Shown one piece after another: positions 41,661 to 51,442 of a stretch of 64,000 nucleotides of DNA (positions are counted from its first letter, which is position 1; each line of letters starts with the position of its first letter). Location of the stretch: NCBI RefSeq assembly GCF_020532805.1, contig NZ_MQTQ01000021.1, forward strand, positions 1 to 64,000, read 5' to 3'. The stretch comes from Arthrobacter sp. SO5 (GTDB taxonomy: Bacteria > Actinomycetota > Actinomycetes > Actinomycetales > Micrococcaceae). Under the pieces are notes generated by a model. It saw only the letters and a program-made list of their open reading frames with translations. It was not told where the DNA came from and made no database searches. Made by a program: the position numbers and the translations under genes.

Positions 41661-43970
41661 TCAGGCTACCCGGCCCGCCAGCGCCCGCCACAGGAAGTGC
41701 TGGCTGCGGCTCTGCAGTGCTGCGGCCTGGCGGTTGTCCGAGGCGCCGGCGTGCCCGCCCTCAAGGGCCTCGTGGAACCAGACGTTGGGGATGCCCATCG
41801 CCTGCATCCGCGCCGCCATCTTGCGGGCCTGGACCGGACCCACGCGGTCATCCGAGGTGGCCGTCCAGATAAACGTCTCCGGGTACTCCACGCCGTCCCG
41901 GAGCAGGTGGTACGGCGAGAACGTCCTGATGAACTCCCACTGTTCCGGCACATCCGGGTCACCGTACTCGCCGATCCAGGAGTGCCCGGCGGACAGTTTG
42001 CTGTACCGGCGCATGTCCAGCAGCGGCACGCCGCAGGACACGGCGCCGAAGAGCTCCGGGTACTGGGTGAGCATGTTCCCCACCAGCAGCCCGCCGTTGG
42101 AACCGCCCACGCAGCCCAGGCGCTGGCGGGAGGTGACGCCGCGGGAGACCAGGTCTGCCGCGACGGCGGCGAAGTCCTCGTAGGCCTTGTGGCGGTTTTC
42201 CTGCAGCGCTGCCCTGTGCCAGGACGGGCCGTATTCGCCGCCGCCGCGGATGTTGGCCACGACGTAGACGCCGCCGCGGCTGTGCGGAGCGTCGCCCTCG
42301 GCACCGGCCGATTCCGCGGTGCGCCGTTCCAGCCAGGCGCGGCCGACCGCGCCGCTGTACGCGGGCGTCCGGGAGATCTCGAAGCCGCCGTACCCGGAGA
42401 GCTGGGTGGGGTTCTGGCCGTCCAGCACGAGATCCTTGGACCCCACCTGGAAGTACGGCACGCGCGTGCCGTCCTTGGACACCGCGAAGTGCTGCTGGAC
42501 CTCGTACCCGGCTTCGTTGAAGAACGACGGCGACGTGCGGATCACCGCGTGCGTGCTGGCCACACGGAGACCGCCGGCGTCACTTACGCGCGTGAGCGTG
42601 CCCCGGGTGAGGGTGCTCGGCGTCGTGAAGCCCGTGGCCACGAGCCAGAAGTCGTTCCCCGCGCCCGGAGCCTCGCGCTCCACCGCCGCGGCGGTGCCGC
42701 CGGTCGCGTCGTCATCCGTGGCCTCGGCGTCGTCTTCGTCGTCCACCGCGTAGGCGTTGACGTCGTGCAGCGGCGGGCAGGCGTCCAGCACTGTGGCGGC
42801 CCAGGCGGCGTCGGTGCCGGGCTGTTGCGGGTCCAGGACCCGGATCTCCGAGGACACATCGCGGAGCAGGTTCAGCAGCAGGAAGTCCCGCGTCCAGCTC
42901 CAGGACTGCAGCGAGGTGTGCCCGTCCGGGGTGAACAGCACGGACAGCTCCCGGCTGCCGGCCAGGAAGGACTCGAAATCGGCGGCGAGCAGGGAACCGG
43001 CCGGGTGCCTCGTCCCGTCGACTGTCCAGTCCCGCTGCGGCCGGAACAGGAGCCATTCACGGTGCGAGCTCACGTTCACGTCGGCAGGGACGTCGAGCTG
43101 AACCCACTGCCCGTCGCGCAGTACCGACGTGGTCTTTTCGAAGAAGCTGATCCAGTCCAGGGCGAAGGTCCGCTCGAAGCCCGGGGTGGAGTCGTGGACC
43201 ACGAGCGCCATCATGTGGTCCTCGGGGACCTCGAACAGGCGCTCGGCGGATGCCAGGGAGCCGCCGCGGCGCAGTTTGACTCCCGTCCGGGCATAGGAGG
43301 ACGTTGTGCTGGGCAGTCCCTCGGCCGTGCTGGATACCAACAGCGTGTCTGCGTCCAGCCAGACGGCGTTGCCCTTCGCCGTCGGGAGGTCAAAGCCGCC
43401 GGCGCCGGGGTCCACGAAGCGGCGGGTCCCGACGTCGAACTCGCGGTAGCGGTTCGCGTCGCCGCCGTCGGGCGAGAGCGCCAGCAGTGCCAGGCGGTGC
43501 GGCTCGCCGTCGGCCGGCCGGAGGAAATTGGCTCCATGGAAGACCCATTCCTGGCCCTCCGCGGCCGCCAGCGCGTCCACGTCCAGGAGGATGTCCCACT
43601 CCGGGGAACCGTCCCGGTAGCTCTCCCAGTTGGTCCGGCGCCACAGGCCCTTCGGGTTCTGCTGGTCCTTCCAGAAGTTGTAGTACCACTCGCCGTGCTT
43701 GCCGACCATCGCGATGCGGTCCGTGGAGTCCAGGACCTCGAGGATGCGGCCCTCGAGCTCGGCGTACTCGCTATCCTCAAGGAGCTCCTCGGTGCGGGCA
43801 TTTTGTTCGCGGACCCAGGCCAGCTGCTCCGTGCCGTAAATGTCCTCAAGCCAGATGTTCTCGTCAACAGGTTCGGGGCTGGTTGCCGGTGCTGCGGCGG
43901 TTGCTGGTGCTGCGGCGGTGCCGGACGGGTGGGCGGGCACGGACGGGCGAGCGGCTTCGGTGGCGGTCAT
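41661..43970 (-). CDS. Prolyl oligopeptidase family serine peptidase
   Basis: A 769-residue S9A peptidase without signal peptide, so cytoplasmic. A seven-bladed propeller (about 60-470) precedes the alpha/beta-hydrolase domain. The nucleophile is Ser624 in GGSNGG, with SDDRVGPVQARK (Asp) and EGGHAG (His) completing the triad. It cuts after proline in short peptides. An Ala/Pro-rich N-terminus (about 1-33) is unusual. The ATG at 43970 is preceded by TGGAG, and the gene is divergent from an FAD/NAD(P)-binding protein. Confidence 0.95.
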   Translation of the reverse strand: MTATEAARPSVPAHPSGTAAAPATAAAPATSPEPVDENIWLEDIYGTEQLAWVREQNARTEELLEDSEYAELEGRILEVLDSTDRIAMVGKHGEWYYNFWKDQQNPKGLWRRTNWESYRDGSPEWDILLDVDALAAAEGQEWVFHGANFLRPADGEPHRLALLALSPDGGDANRYREFDVGTRRFVDPGAGGFDLPTAKGNAVWLDADTLLVSSTAEGLPSTTSSYARTGVKLRRGGSLASAERLFEVPEDHMMALVVHDSTPGFERTFALDWISFFEKTTSVLRDGQWVQLDVPADVNVSSHREWLLFRPQRDWTVDGTRHPAGSLLAADFESFLAGSRELSVLFTPDGHTSLQSWSWTRDFLLLNLLRDVSSEIRVLDPQQPGTDAAWAATVLDACPPLHDVNAYAVDDEDDAEATDDDATGGTAAAVEREAPGAGNDFWLVATGFTTPSTLTRGTLTRVSDAGGLRVASTHAVIRTSPSFFNEAGYEVQQHFAVSKDGTRVPYFQVGSKDLVLDGQNPTQLSGYGGFEISRTPAYSGAVGRAWLERRTAESAGAEGDAPHSRGGVYVVANIRGGGEYGPSWHRAALQENRHKAYEDFAAVAADLVSRGVTSRQRLGCVGGSNGGLLVGNMLTQYPELFGAVSCGVPLLDMRRYSKLSAGHSWIGEYGDPDVPEQWEFIRTFSPYHLLRDGVEYPETFIWTATSDDRVGPVQARKMAARMQAMGIPNVWFHEALEGGHAGASDNRQAAALQSRSQHFLWRALAGRVA

Positions 43971-44056
43971 CGCTCCATCCAAGCAACATCGTCGCGCCGG
44001 TAGCAAGTCACCGCCGCCGTCCGGGACGACGGCGGCGTACCGATACGCTGGATGCC

Positions 44057-46009
44057 GTGGGTACATCGCAGAGCATCCGGACGGCACTGATAGGCGCCGG
44101 TCCCCGGGGCACGAGTGTCCTGGAGCGCCTGCTCGCCAACTGGAGTCCGGAGGGGCCCGGCAGTACGCTGCACATCGACGTGGTCGATCCCTATCCCGCC
44201 GGTCCAGGGCACGTCTGGCAGCCCGGCCAGTCCCGGCTCTACCTGATGAACACGCAGTCCTTCTACCCCACAATCGTCCCGGAGGATGAGGATCTTGCGC
44301 GGCCGCTGGCCGGAAGCACTTTCGACCGCTGGCGCGAGCTCCAGCGGGCGAGCCCCTGCCCCTCGCTGACCGCCGCGGAACGCACAGAGCTCGCCGGGCT
44401 GGGCTCCGCCGACTTCCCCAGCCGCGCCCTCTACGGGCGCTACCTCCGCTCCACCGTGGAGGACTTGCTCACCCGGGTGCCCGACGGCGTCACGGTGGAC
44501 TTCCACGAAACGACGGCGACCTCCGTCTGCGAGACAGCTCCCGGCGAGGGTGGCGGCCGAGCGAGGTTCGACGTCGGGCTTGCGGACGGCGCAGTGCTCG
44601 GCGCCGACTCCGTGGTGCTGGCCCTGGGCCACCTCGCGTCGCGGCTGAACCCGGAGCAGCGGGAGCTGCAGTCCGCGGCGAACGAGCTTGGCCTGCTCTA
44701 CCTGCCGCCGGCGGCTCCGGCCGACGTCGACTGGTCGTGCGTGCCGGCCGGCAAACCGGTCCTGGTGCGCGGAATGGGCCTGAATTTCTTTGACGCGATG
44801 GGCCAGCTGACCGAGGGGCGCGGCGGCCGGTTCCGCACCGCGGACGACGGCGGGCTCAGCTACGTGCCCTCCGGCCGGGAACCGCTCATCATCGCCGCCT
44901 CCCGCCGCGGCACCCCGTACCGGGCCAAGGCCGGCCTCGCCGGGTATTATCCGGCCGCCGTGACCCTGCGCTACTGCACCGAGAAGGCGCTCGCGAGGTT
45001 CGCCGAGGCCGGCATCCAGCCCGCCTTCGACCACGACCTCTGGCCGCTCCTGCACCGCGACGCCATCTGGGCCTACTACTCGACACTCGCGCGCTCGCAG
45101 CCGGGCGCCCTTCTCACGGATCCCCGGGCGTTCCTGGCCGCGCTGGCGGAAGCCCTGCGTCCGCACGCGCACTCCACGGCCAAGTGGGAAGACACCGTGG
45201 ATTCGGTGCTCGATGTGCATGTCCGCCCCGCCCACCGGCTGGACCTGCTGGGCCTTGCAGCGCCCCTGGCCGGGAGGTCTTTTGGTTCCCGGGCGGAGCT
45301 CGACGCCGCCGTCGTCGAGTATCTGCTCGATGACGCCCGGCGCTCGGCGCTGGGTGAGGACGATCCGGTGAAGATGGCCATCGGGGCCCTGCATCACGGC
45401 CGGGCGGCGCTCAAGACGGCGGTGGCCGACGGCGGCATCACCGACGAATCGTGGGTCGCCGGGCTCCGTGGCTGGTTCGAATCCTTCGTGGAAGGACTCG
45501 CCAGCGGCCCGCCCGCGCTCCGTGCCGCACAGCTCGCCGCCCTGGTGCGTGCCGGCGTCGTCCGCTTTGTGGGGCCGGACCCCAAATTTGCCGTGGACCG
45601 CAAGTCCGGGACCTTCACGGCCGCGTCACCCTGGGTCGGCGGCGGGCCGGTCAGCGCAGTGGCCATGGTCGAGGCGCTCGCGCCGGCCAACCGGGTGGCA
45701 GTCAACGAGTCGCCCCTGCTGGAACAGCTGCTCGCCGAGGGCCTGGTCCGGCCGCGCCTCATGATGACGGTGGAAGGTGTCCCGGTGCAGACCTCCGGGC
45801 TTGACGTCACTCCGCACCCGTACCGGCCGCTGCGTGCGAACGGCTCCGTGACGGAAGGCCTCTACGTCCTGGGCCTGCAGCTCTCCGCTGCGCAGTGGGG
45901 GATCGCCATCGCGGCCGAGGCCCGGCCGACGTCGGGCCCCGTTTACCGCAGCGGCCAGCGCACCCTTCGGGACGCCGACGAGATCGCCCGGGGCATCCTG
46001 GGACGCTAG
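44057..46009 (+). CDS. FAD/NAD(P)-binding protein (NAD_binding_9-like)
   Basis: A 650-residue protein starting at GTG. The N-terminal Rossmann motif TALIGAGPRGTSVLERLLAN is followed by GHVWQPGQSRLYLMNT, which matches the FAD-NAD(P)-binding group related to L-lysine N6-monooxygenases and hydroxyacylglutathione-like oxidoreductases. VLALGHLASRLN and GMGLNFFDAMGQLTEGRGG are family-typical. The substrate is unknown. The initiation site is not well marked. The gene is convergent with the giant nuclease gene. Confidence 0.85.
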   Translation: MGTSQSIRTALIGAGPRGTSVLERLLANWSPEGPGSTLHIDVVDPYPAGPGHVWQPGQSRLYLMNTQSFYPTIVPEDEDLARPLAGSTFDRWRELQRASPCPSLTAAERTELAGLGSADFPSRALYGRYLRSTVEDLLTRVPDGVTVDFHETTATSVCETAPGEGGGRARFDVGLADGAVLGADSVVLALGHLASRLNPEQRELQSAANELGLLYLPPAAPADVDWSCVPAGKPVLVRGMGLNFFDAMGQLTEGRGGRFRTADDGGLSYVPSGREPLIIAASRRGTPYRAKAGLAGYYPAAVTLRYCTEKALARFAEAGIQPAFDHDLWPLLHRDAIWAYYSTLARSQPGALLTDPRAFLAALAEALRPHAHSTAKWEDTVDSVLDVHVRPAHRLDLLGLAAPLAGRSFGSRAELDAAVVEYLLDDARRSALGEDDPVKMAIGALHHGRAALKTAVADGGITDESWVAGLRGWFESFVEGLASGPPALRAAQLAALVRAGVVRFVGPDPKFAVDRKSGTFTAASPWVGGGPVSAVAMVEALAPANRVAVNESPLLEQLLAEGLVRPRLMMTVEGVPVQTSGLDVTPHPYRPLRANGSVTEGLYVLGLQLSAAQWGIAIAAEARPTSGPVYRSGQRTLRDADEIARGILGR

Positions 46010-46052
46010 GGGCGCGCAGCAGACCTCGGCATCAGACCCCCGCAACGAAAAA

Positions 46053-46133
46053 TGAGCATGCCCCACCCCCGGGCCGAGCAACGGACATCTTGGCACTATG
46101 TCCGCCGCTGCAGCCCAGGGGAGGGCATGCTCA
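46053..46133 (-). terminator. Nested double hairpin, terminator of the nuclease gene
   Basis: The outer arms TGAGCATGCCCC...CCGGGC and GCCCAGGGGAGGGCATGCTCA pair with a few mismatches. Inside, CGGACAT (46082-46088) pairs exactly with ATGTCCG (46098-46104). On the minus strand the structure is followed by TTTTT, so it ends the nuclease transcript; it may also block readthrough from the convergent gene. Confidence 0.75.
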
Positions 46134-46152
46134 CTGGTGCGGGGCTAGGAAA

Positions 46153-49100
46153 CTAGCCCTTGAGGCACTTCTGGTACTGGATCCAGGCGATCGTGTACTT
46201 GATCCACCCGAACACGTCGTACCACTTCTTCGGCGGAACCGGGGCGGTGCACGTCGGCGGGACGGGCGCGCTGGCGGCGACCAGCACGTCCGCCTTCACC
46301 ACAGTGGCGGATTCGACGGCGGTGAGCACCAGGGTGCCCGTGCCGGCGGCCGCGCCCGCGGGAACCTTCACATCCACTGTGGCGGCGCCGGCGGTAACCG
46401 GTACCGTCCCCAGAGCCGTGACGGTGCCCTTGGCATCTGTGAACTCGGCGCGCAGCGAGGCGTTGGCCGGGCTGCCCAGCGAGGTGAGGTCCAGCTTGGA
46501 GACCGCCAGGGTGATGGCTTCCCCGCTCTTGACCTGGGCGGCAGTGGTGTTCACAACTGCCACGGAACGGCGGGCGAAGTCGGGCGAGACCGGGTTGTGG
46601 GTCTGCAGGTGCTTGATCCACGCGTCACGGTCCACGAGTCCTGAGTCCTTGGTGCCGGTGCCGGACTTGAAGATGCGGAAGTTGTCTCCGCCGGTTGCCA
46701 GGAAGTTGAACGTGCCGATCCGGTAGGACTTCGCCGGGTCGACTACCCTGCCGTTGACCCGGATGGAGGTGATCCGGTCTCCGGCGGCGCGGGCGGCGTC
46801 GTAGGTGTAGTTGACGTTCTTGGACAGGCCCAGCTGCTGGTAGGCGCGGCTGGGAACCGTGCCGTCAGCGTTGGTCTGCCACTGCTGCTCCAGGAGCGTC
46901 TTGAACTGCGCCCCGGTCAGGGACGTGGTCCACAGATTGTTCACGAACGGCAGGACCGCATTGGCCTCGGCGTAGGTGATGGTGCCGTCCGGGGCGTAGT
47001 ACAGCTCATTGCGCAGACCGCCCGGATTGACGACGCCGATTTCGGCGGCGCCGAGTTCCGGCGCCTTGAGTGCGTCCACGAGGGAGTCGGCCACCAGGTT
47101 GCCCAGGGTGGATTCGCTGGCACGGTCATCACGCACGGCTGGGGAACCGGCGAACGCGGTGGTGATATCCGCGGTCACCTTGCCGACCGGCTGGTTGCCG
47201 ACCGCTGCCGCGTCGGCGACGGCCTTGTCAACAATGGCCTTGACCGCCGCAACCCGAGGGTAGGCGGCCACGAGGTCGGCGGCCGGCTGCTCCGCGGTGG
47301 TGGTGCGCTTGACGTTGCCCGCCTTGTAGCCGGTCACGGACATCGTCTTGGTGTCGATGGTCAGCTGGATCTGGCCGATGTACTCGCCGTAGTTTCCGGT
47401 CTGGACGATCGGGCGGGTCTTGCCCGTCGGCTGACCGGCAGAATCCAGTACCGGGGCGTCCCAGGAGTACTGCTTGTGCGTGTGGCCGTTGAAGATCGCG
47501 GCAACGTCCGGAGTGACCTCCTTGATCATCCTGGCGAAGGGTCCGCCGGCGGCGACTTCCTGCTCCAGGGTGGCGCCTTCGGGGGCACCGGAACCGGCGC
47601 CGTCGTGGTTCTCCACGATGATGACGTCGGCGAGCTTGCCGGCCTTGATCTTCGCGGCGACGCGGTTGATGGCGTCCACGGGATCGCCGAACTCGAGATC
47701 GGCGATGCCCGCGGGGGTGACCAGGGAAGGCACTTCCTGCGTGACAGTGCCGATCACGGCGACCTTCACACCGTTCATGTCCAGCACGGTGTACTCCGGC
47801 AGGGCCGGTTCGGTGGTGCCCTTCTTGTAAACGTTGGCACCCAGGTACGGGAACTTGGCGTTGGCGCCGCCGGCGATGACCCGGTCACGCAAGTCGGCCC
47901 AGCCGCCGTCGAACTCGTGGTTGCCCACCGCGGAAGTCCGCAGGTCCAGGGCGTTCAGCACATCGATGGTCGGCTGGTCCTTGGCGATCGCCGAGGCGAA
48001 CAGCGAGGCGCCGATGTTGTCGCCAGCCGAAATGAAGGCCGTGGCGCCCGGGGCGGCAGCGGCACGCAGCTTCTCGATGGTTCCCGCGAACAGCACGGTG
48101 TTGGAATCGATGCGGCCGTGGAAATCGTTGATGCCCAGGAAGTTCAGGTCAACGCTGGCCGGGGTGACGGGCAGGTTCAGGCCCACCACCACCGGATCGT
48201 GGTCGCTCGCCCGGAACTGGTTCGGAGCGTAGTAATCGGTGACGTTGTTGTTGTAGCGGCTGTACTCCAGCGCCACGGACTCCACCGAGTTGATGTTCCA
48301 GATGTCAGCGCCGGTGACCGCGGCATTGGCTGCGGGGGAGGCGAGGATGTGGTCCAGCGAGCCCACGAGGCCGCCGAAGAGGTAAGAGTGCTTCGCGGTG
48401 CCGTCGGCGTTCTTGGCTTTTTCGTCCTGGTTGACGTACCCGGCGCCCGTGAGGACGTTGAGCGGGTCCTCCTTGGCGTAGGAGTTGAAGTCGCCGATCA
48501 GGAAGACCTTATCGGTGCCCTTGGACTTCTGCAGGTCATCCGAGAACGCGAGCAGGGACTTGGCCTGCGCGGTGCGGGCAAGGTTTGAGTTGCCCTGGCC
48601 CTTGTCGGTGTCGTCCGGCGTGGCAGCCGAGCCCTTGGACTTGAAGTGGTTGGCGATCGCGATGAACTTCTTGTCATCGGCGGCGCCGACGGGCTTGAAG
48701 ACCTGGGCCATCGGCTTGCGCGCGCTGGAGAAGGCGGCGGTGTCGTTGTGGATGATGGACTCGCCGATGGGTTCGGCGACGGCCTTCTTGAAGATGAACG
48801 CGGTGCGGATGACGTCCTCGTCCGCCAGCGGGGGAGCGTTCGCGGGTGTGCGGACGTAGTCCCAGATGCCGGGCGTGGCGATGTTCAGGGCGTCAACCAG
48901 CTTGGCGAGGGCATCGTCACGGTTCTTGCCGAACTTGGCCGAGTTCTCGACCTCCATCAGGGTGACGACGTCGGCGCCGGACTTGGAGATGGCGGCAACG
49001 ATCTTGTCCTGCTGGCGCTTGAAGTTCTCGGCGTTCGCGGCGCCGCGGACGTCGCAGCCGCCCTTGACGGTGATGGGGTTCCCTGCCCGGTCCGGGTAGA

Positions 49101-50703
49101 ACGTGCAGCCGGAGACCTGGTCGCCGGTGGTCGGGAAGTAGTTCAGTACGTTGAACGAGGCAATCTTGAGGTTACCGCCCACGGACGCCGGGGCCTCAGC
49201 GCGGGTGGCGCCGAATCCGGCCGGCTGGACCGCGTCCGCGTTGGCGGCGGTCAGCTGGGTCAGCGGCTGGAACTTCCAGGAGTTGTTGGCGTAGCTGAGC
49301 ACCACGTTGGTCTTGAACGTCACCGGCGCGCCCACCCGGACGGGGTCCGCGGTGGTCAGGTACGGCAGCGTCAGGGCCTTGGTGCTGGCGTCCTTGAGGA
49401 AGTTGGTGCTGGCGCCGTCGTCGAGCTTGATGCCGCGCGCGGCGTTCGCCGCAACGGTGGCGGTGTACTCGGCGGAACCGTAAGGGGCGACGGCGGTCGG
49501 CTGCTCCAGCGCGGTTGTGCCGCCGGCCAGGCCGATCTCGCCGTACTGGTTGAGCGAGAAATTGTCAGCGACCGTGACAGGACCCTGCGGCGTCAGCAGC
49601 ATGGCCTCCAGGGATTCGCGGAATGACTCGTCCGCCGGGAGGGCGAAGCCGGTGGCCTTGACCTCGGGGGCGGCGTCGGTGAGCTTGGTGACCCCGGCAG
49701 CGCCGGCGACGTTGAGCTGGGTCATGCCGTAGAACTCGGCGACATCGCCGGTGACTTCGAGGTAGTCGCCGGTCTGCACGGACGCGACGGCGGACGGCGC
49801 GTAGACGAAGATGGCGTCCGACGCCGTGTGGTTGGCGGGCGTCAGGTCGCCGCCGGTGCCGGGGGTCTGGAGATAGAAGCCGGCGAAGCCGCCGGTCGGG
49901 AACGTCGCGGTGACCTTGCCGCGGGTGGTGACGGGCGAGCCGGCGAGCGGGCTGGCCGTGCCGGTGCCCTGGATCTCGGCGATGCTCTTCAGCGCCGGGG
50001 GAGTCACCGGTCCGGGGTCAACCGGTCCGGGAGCGGCGGTGCCGTTGGCGGCCTTGGGCGTGATGGCGGCGTTGAGCGTGAAGTCGGCGGCGTTGTTGTT
50101 GCTGTCCGCACCACCGGTGCGGTTCATGCTCTTGACGTCCGTGTTGCCCGACGGCGCGGTGGCGGCCTGGGTTTCGAAGGTGTTGGAGCTGCCGTAGCCG
50201 AGCAGATCGGCAACGTTGGCGGGTTCGATGACCGAGCCGGTGGCCAAAGGGTTCAGGGCCGTGGACTGCTTGGCCAGGACGATCGTGCCGCCCCCGCCCG
50301 CCGGGTTGAATCCGGTGGCCGTGGCATCGGCGGCGGGCAAATCCAGCCCCACAGTGCCGTTGCTGCCGCCCTTGAACAGGTAATACCCCTTGGCCGGGAT
50401 GGTGCCGGCGAGAGGCGCGGTGGTGCTCGGTCCTGCGGTGCCGGTGGCGGAGCGGTACTGGATGGACCAGCCGTCCAGCGAGACCGGGGCGTCCGAGCTG
50501 TTGTACAACTCGACGAACTTGTTCTTGTAGGCCGCTCCGGCGCTGCCGCCGCTGAGGTAGGCCTCGCTGATGATGACCGGCGAAGTGCCGGCCGCTGCCG
50601 GGGAGACCTCCACGGCGAACGCCGGCACGGCTGCCAGCGGCGCTGCTATGAGCGCCGCAGACAGTGCTGTGCCCAGCGCTGTTTTCCAAGGTGTGTATTT
50701 CAT
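46153..50703 (-). CDS. Secreted ExeM/NucH-type endonuclease fused to 5'-nucleotidase
   Basis: A 1516-residue exported protein. Order: signal peptide (1-about 30, ending AFA); lamin-tail domain (about 40-200, VIISEAYLSGGS ... DGWSIQYR); OB-fold-like region (about 235-330); endonuclease/exonuclease/phosphatase domain (about 500-830: SFNVLNYF, VTLMEVENSA, LIGDFNSY, SDHDPVV); metallophosphatase (about 850-1100: INDFHGRID, GNHEFDGG, NGHTHKQ); 5'-nucleotidase C-terminal domain (about 1150-1370); Ig-like tail ending in a basic, aromatic stretch. It should degrade extracellular DNA and release nucleosides and phosphate. No sortase motif is seen. Confidence 0.94.
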   Translation of the reverse strand: MKYTPWKTALGTALSAALIAAPLAAVPAFAVEVSPAAAGTSPVIISEAYLSGGSAGAAYKNKFVELYNSSDAPVSLDGWSIQYRSATGTAGPSTTAPLAGTIPAKGYYLFKGGSNGTVGLDLPAADATATGFNPAGGGGTIVLAKQSTALNPLATGSVIEPANVADLLGYGSSNTFETQAATAPSGNTDVKSMNRTGGADSNNNAADFTLNAAITPKAANGTAAPGPVDPGPVTPPALKSIAEIQGTGTASPLAGSPVTTRGKVTATFPTGGFAGFYLQTPGTGGDLTPANHTASDAIFVYAPSAVASVQTGDYLEVTGDVAEFYGMTQLNVAGAAGVTKLTDAAPEVKATGFALPADESFRESLEAMLLTPQGPVTVADNFSLNQYGEIGLAGGTTALEQPTAVAPYGSAEYTATVAANAARGIKLDDGASTNFLKDASTKALTLPYLTTADPVRVGAPVTFKTNVVLSYANNSWKFQPLTQLTAANADAVQPAGFGATRAEAPASVGGNLKIASFNVLNYFPTTGDQVSGCTFYPDRAGNPITVKGGCDVRGAANAENFKRQQDKIVAAISKSGADVVTLMEVENSAKFGKNRDDALAKLVDALNIATPGIWDYVRTPANAPPLADEDVIRTAFIFKKAVAEPIGESIIHNDTAAFSSARKPMAQVFKPVGAADDKKFIAIANHFKSKGSAATPDDTDKGQGNSNLARTAQAKSLLAFSDDLQKSKGTDKVFLIGDFNSYAKEDPLNVLTGAGYVNQDEKAKNADGTAKHSYLFGGLVGSLDHILASPAANAAVTGADIWNINSVESVALEYSRYNNNVTDYYAPNQFRASDHDPVVVGLNLPVTPASVDLNFLGINDFHGRIDSNTVLFAGTIEKLRAAAAPGATAFISAGDNIGASLFASAIAKDQPTIDVLNALDLRTSAVGNHEFDGGWADLRDRVIAGGANAKFPYLGANVYKKGTTEPALPEYTVLDMNGVKVAVIGTVTQEVPSLVTPAGIADLEFGDPVDAINRVAAKIKAGKLADVIIVENHDGAGSGAPEGATLEQEVAAGGPFARMIKEVTPDVAAIFNGHTHKQYSWDAPVLDSAGQPTGKTRPIVQTGNYGEYIGQIQLTIDTKTMSVTGYKAGNVKRTTTAEQPAADLVAAYPRVAAVKAIVDKAVADAAAVGNQPVGKVTADITTAFAGSPAVRDDRASESTLGNLVADSLVDALKAPELGAAEIGVVNPGGLRNELYYAPDGTITYAEANAVLPFVNNLWTTSLTGAQFKTLLEQQWQTNADGTVPSRAYQQLGLSKNVNYTYDAARAAGDRITSIRVNGRVVDPAKSYRIGTFNFLATGGDNFRIFKSGTGTKDSGLVDRDAWIKHLQTHNPVSPDFARRSVAVVNTTAAQVKSGEAITLAVSKLDLTSLGSPANASLRAEFTDAKGTVTALGTVPVTAGAATVDVKVPAGAAAGTGTLVLTAVESATVVKADVLVAASAPVPPTCTAPVPPKKWYDVFGWIKYTIAWIQYQKCLKG

Positions 50704-51114
50704 CCGCTCTAACTCTCATGAGGGTGCCCAGGTATGGGCTGGGTGGAATGTGTCCGGGAAGATGGCCCGCGGACCGGCCGGTCTGCTCCTGGTCAAGCAG
50801 TTCCGGGCACAGCAAATCAGTGGTGAATGAACATAAGGTGGACTGCATGTGCATTCGGCGAGACGGCCCCCAGCGGAACGCCTCACAGGCTCCCTGGAGA
50901 CCTCAAAGGCGGCCCCAGAGACGGTGTGGGCAGAGCTTGTGAACTGCGCAAATGTCCTACGCGCGGCGGCTCCGGGCGCCGGGCATGCCAAAAGAATACC
51001 GGCCAGTTTCCGGGAAGGAAGAGGCCGGCCGGCATTTACTGCAGCAGTTTTCCTGGAGTTTTTCCTCAGCTTTTCTGAAGTTTTTCCGGGCGCCCGATCC
51101 GCTGGGGCCAGGCC
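50704..51114. other. 411-base region upstream of the nuclease gene
   Basis: It holds the promoter of the nuclease gene and no credible gene. GTTCATTCACC on the minus strand (50822-50832) weakly resembles one unit of an actinobacterial PHO box. A TTTTTCC motif repeats at about 51057-51092. The part nearest 51115 adjoins a VOC gene fragment. Confidence 0.5.
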
Positions 51115-51261
51115 TCAGCGATTTTCGGCGACGATCTTGAACACGGCTCCGGTGGGATCCGTAAGGGTGGCGACCCGTCCGAAAGTACTGTCCTCCGGTG
51201 CGTGGATTAGCTTTGCGCCCCTCGACACGCTGTAGCGCGGCCAGGTGGCCGTGCTGTCGCC
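51115..51261 (-). pseudogene. VOC-family gene remnant (C-terminal part)
   Basis: The frame reads WPRYSVSRGAKLIHAPEDST, then FGRVATLTDPTGAVFKIVAE, NR and a stop. The HAPEDSxFGRxATLxDPxGAVFKI pattern is the final strand pair of VOC (glyoxalase-fold) proteins. No start or N-terminal module lies upstream before the tRNA terminator, so the gene is 5'-truncated. Confidence 0.75.
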
Positions 51262-51303
51262 TGGGGCTCTCGATAACCCGAGGGCCGACCACCGGCGGAA
51301 CGC

Positions 51304-51347
51304 AAAAATGCCCCCGGCTCTGCGGCAAGCGCATTAGCCAGGGGCAT
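51304..51347 (-). terminator. Terminator of tRNA-Ser(TGA)
   Basis: ATGCCCC-c-GGCT pairs with AGCC-a-GGGGCAT and is followed on the minus strand by TTTTTGCG. Confidence 0.8.
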
Positions 51348-51354
51348 CATTTCG

Positions 51355-51442
51355 CGGAAGGTAAGAGATTCGAACTCTTGGTACGGGGTCACCGCACACT
51401 GGTTTTCAAGACCAGCTCCATCGGCCGCTCGGACAACCTTCC
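51355..51442 (-). tRNA. tRNA-Ser(TGA)
   Basis: 88 nt without encoded CCA. Acceptor GGAAGGT/ACCTTCC, discriminator G, long variable arm, anticodon loop CTTGAAA (anticodon TGA, reading UCA), T arm AGAGTTCGAATCTCT. Confidence 0.95.

Noticed and set aside
41466-44003. Plus-strand open frame of about 845 codons through tRNA-Ser(GCT) and opposite the oligopeptidase
   Set aside because: It overlaps a tRNA gene and a complete S9A peptidase and has no domain.
43967-45397. Minus-strand frame opposite the FAD/NAD(P)-binding gene
   Set aside because: Shadow composition, no ribosome site and no conserved motif.
50822-50832. GTTCATTCACC as a PHO box for the nuclease gene
   Set aside because: Only one unit is visible, while PHO boxes consist of adjacent direct repeats; kept as a weak remark only.
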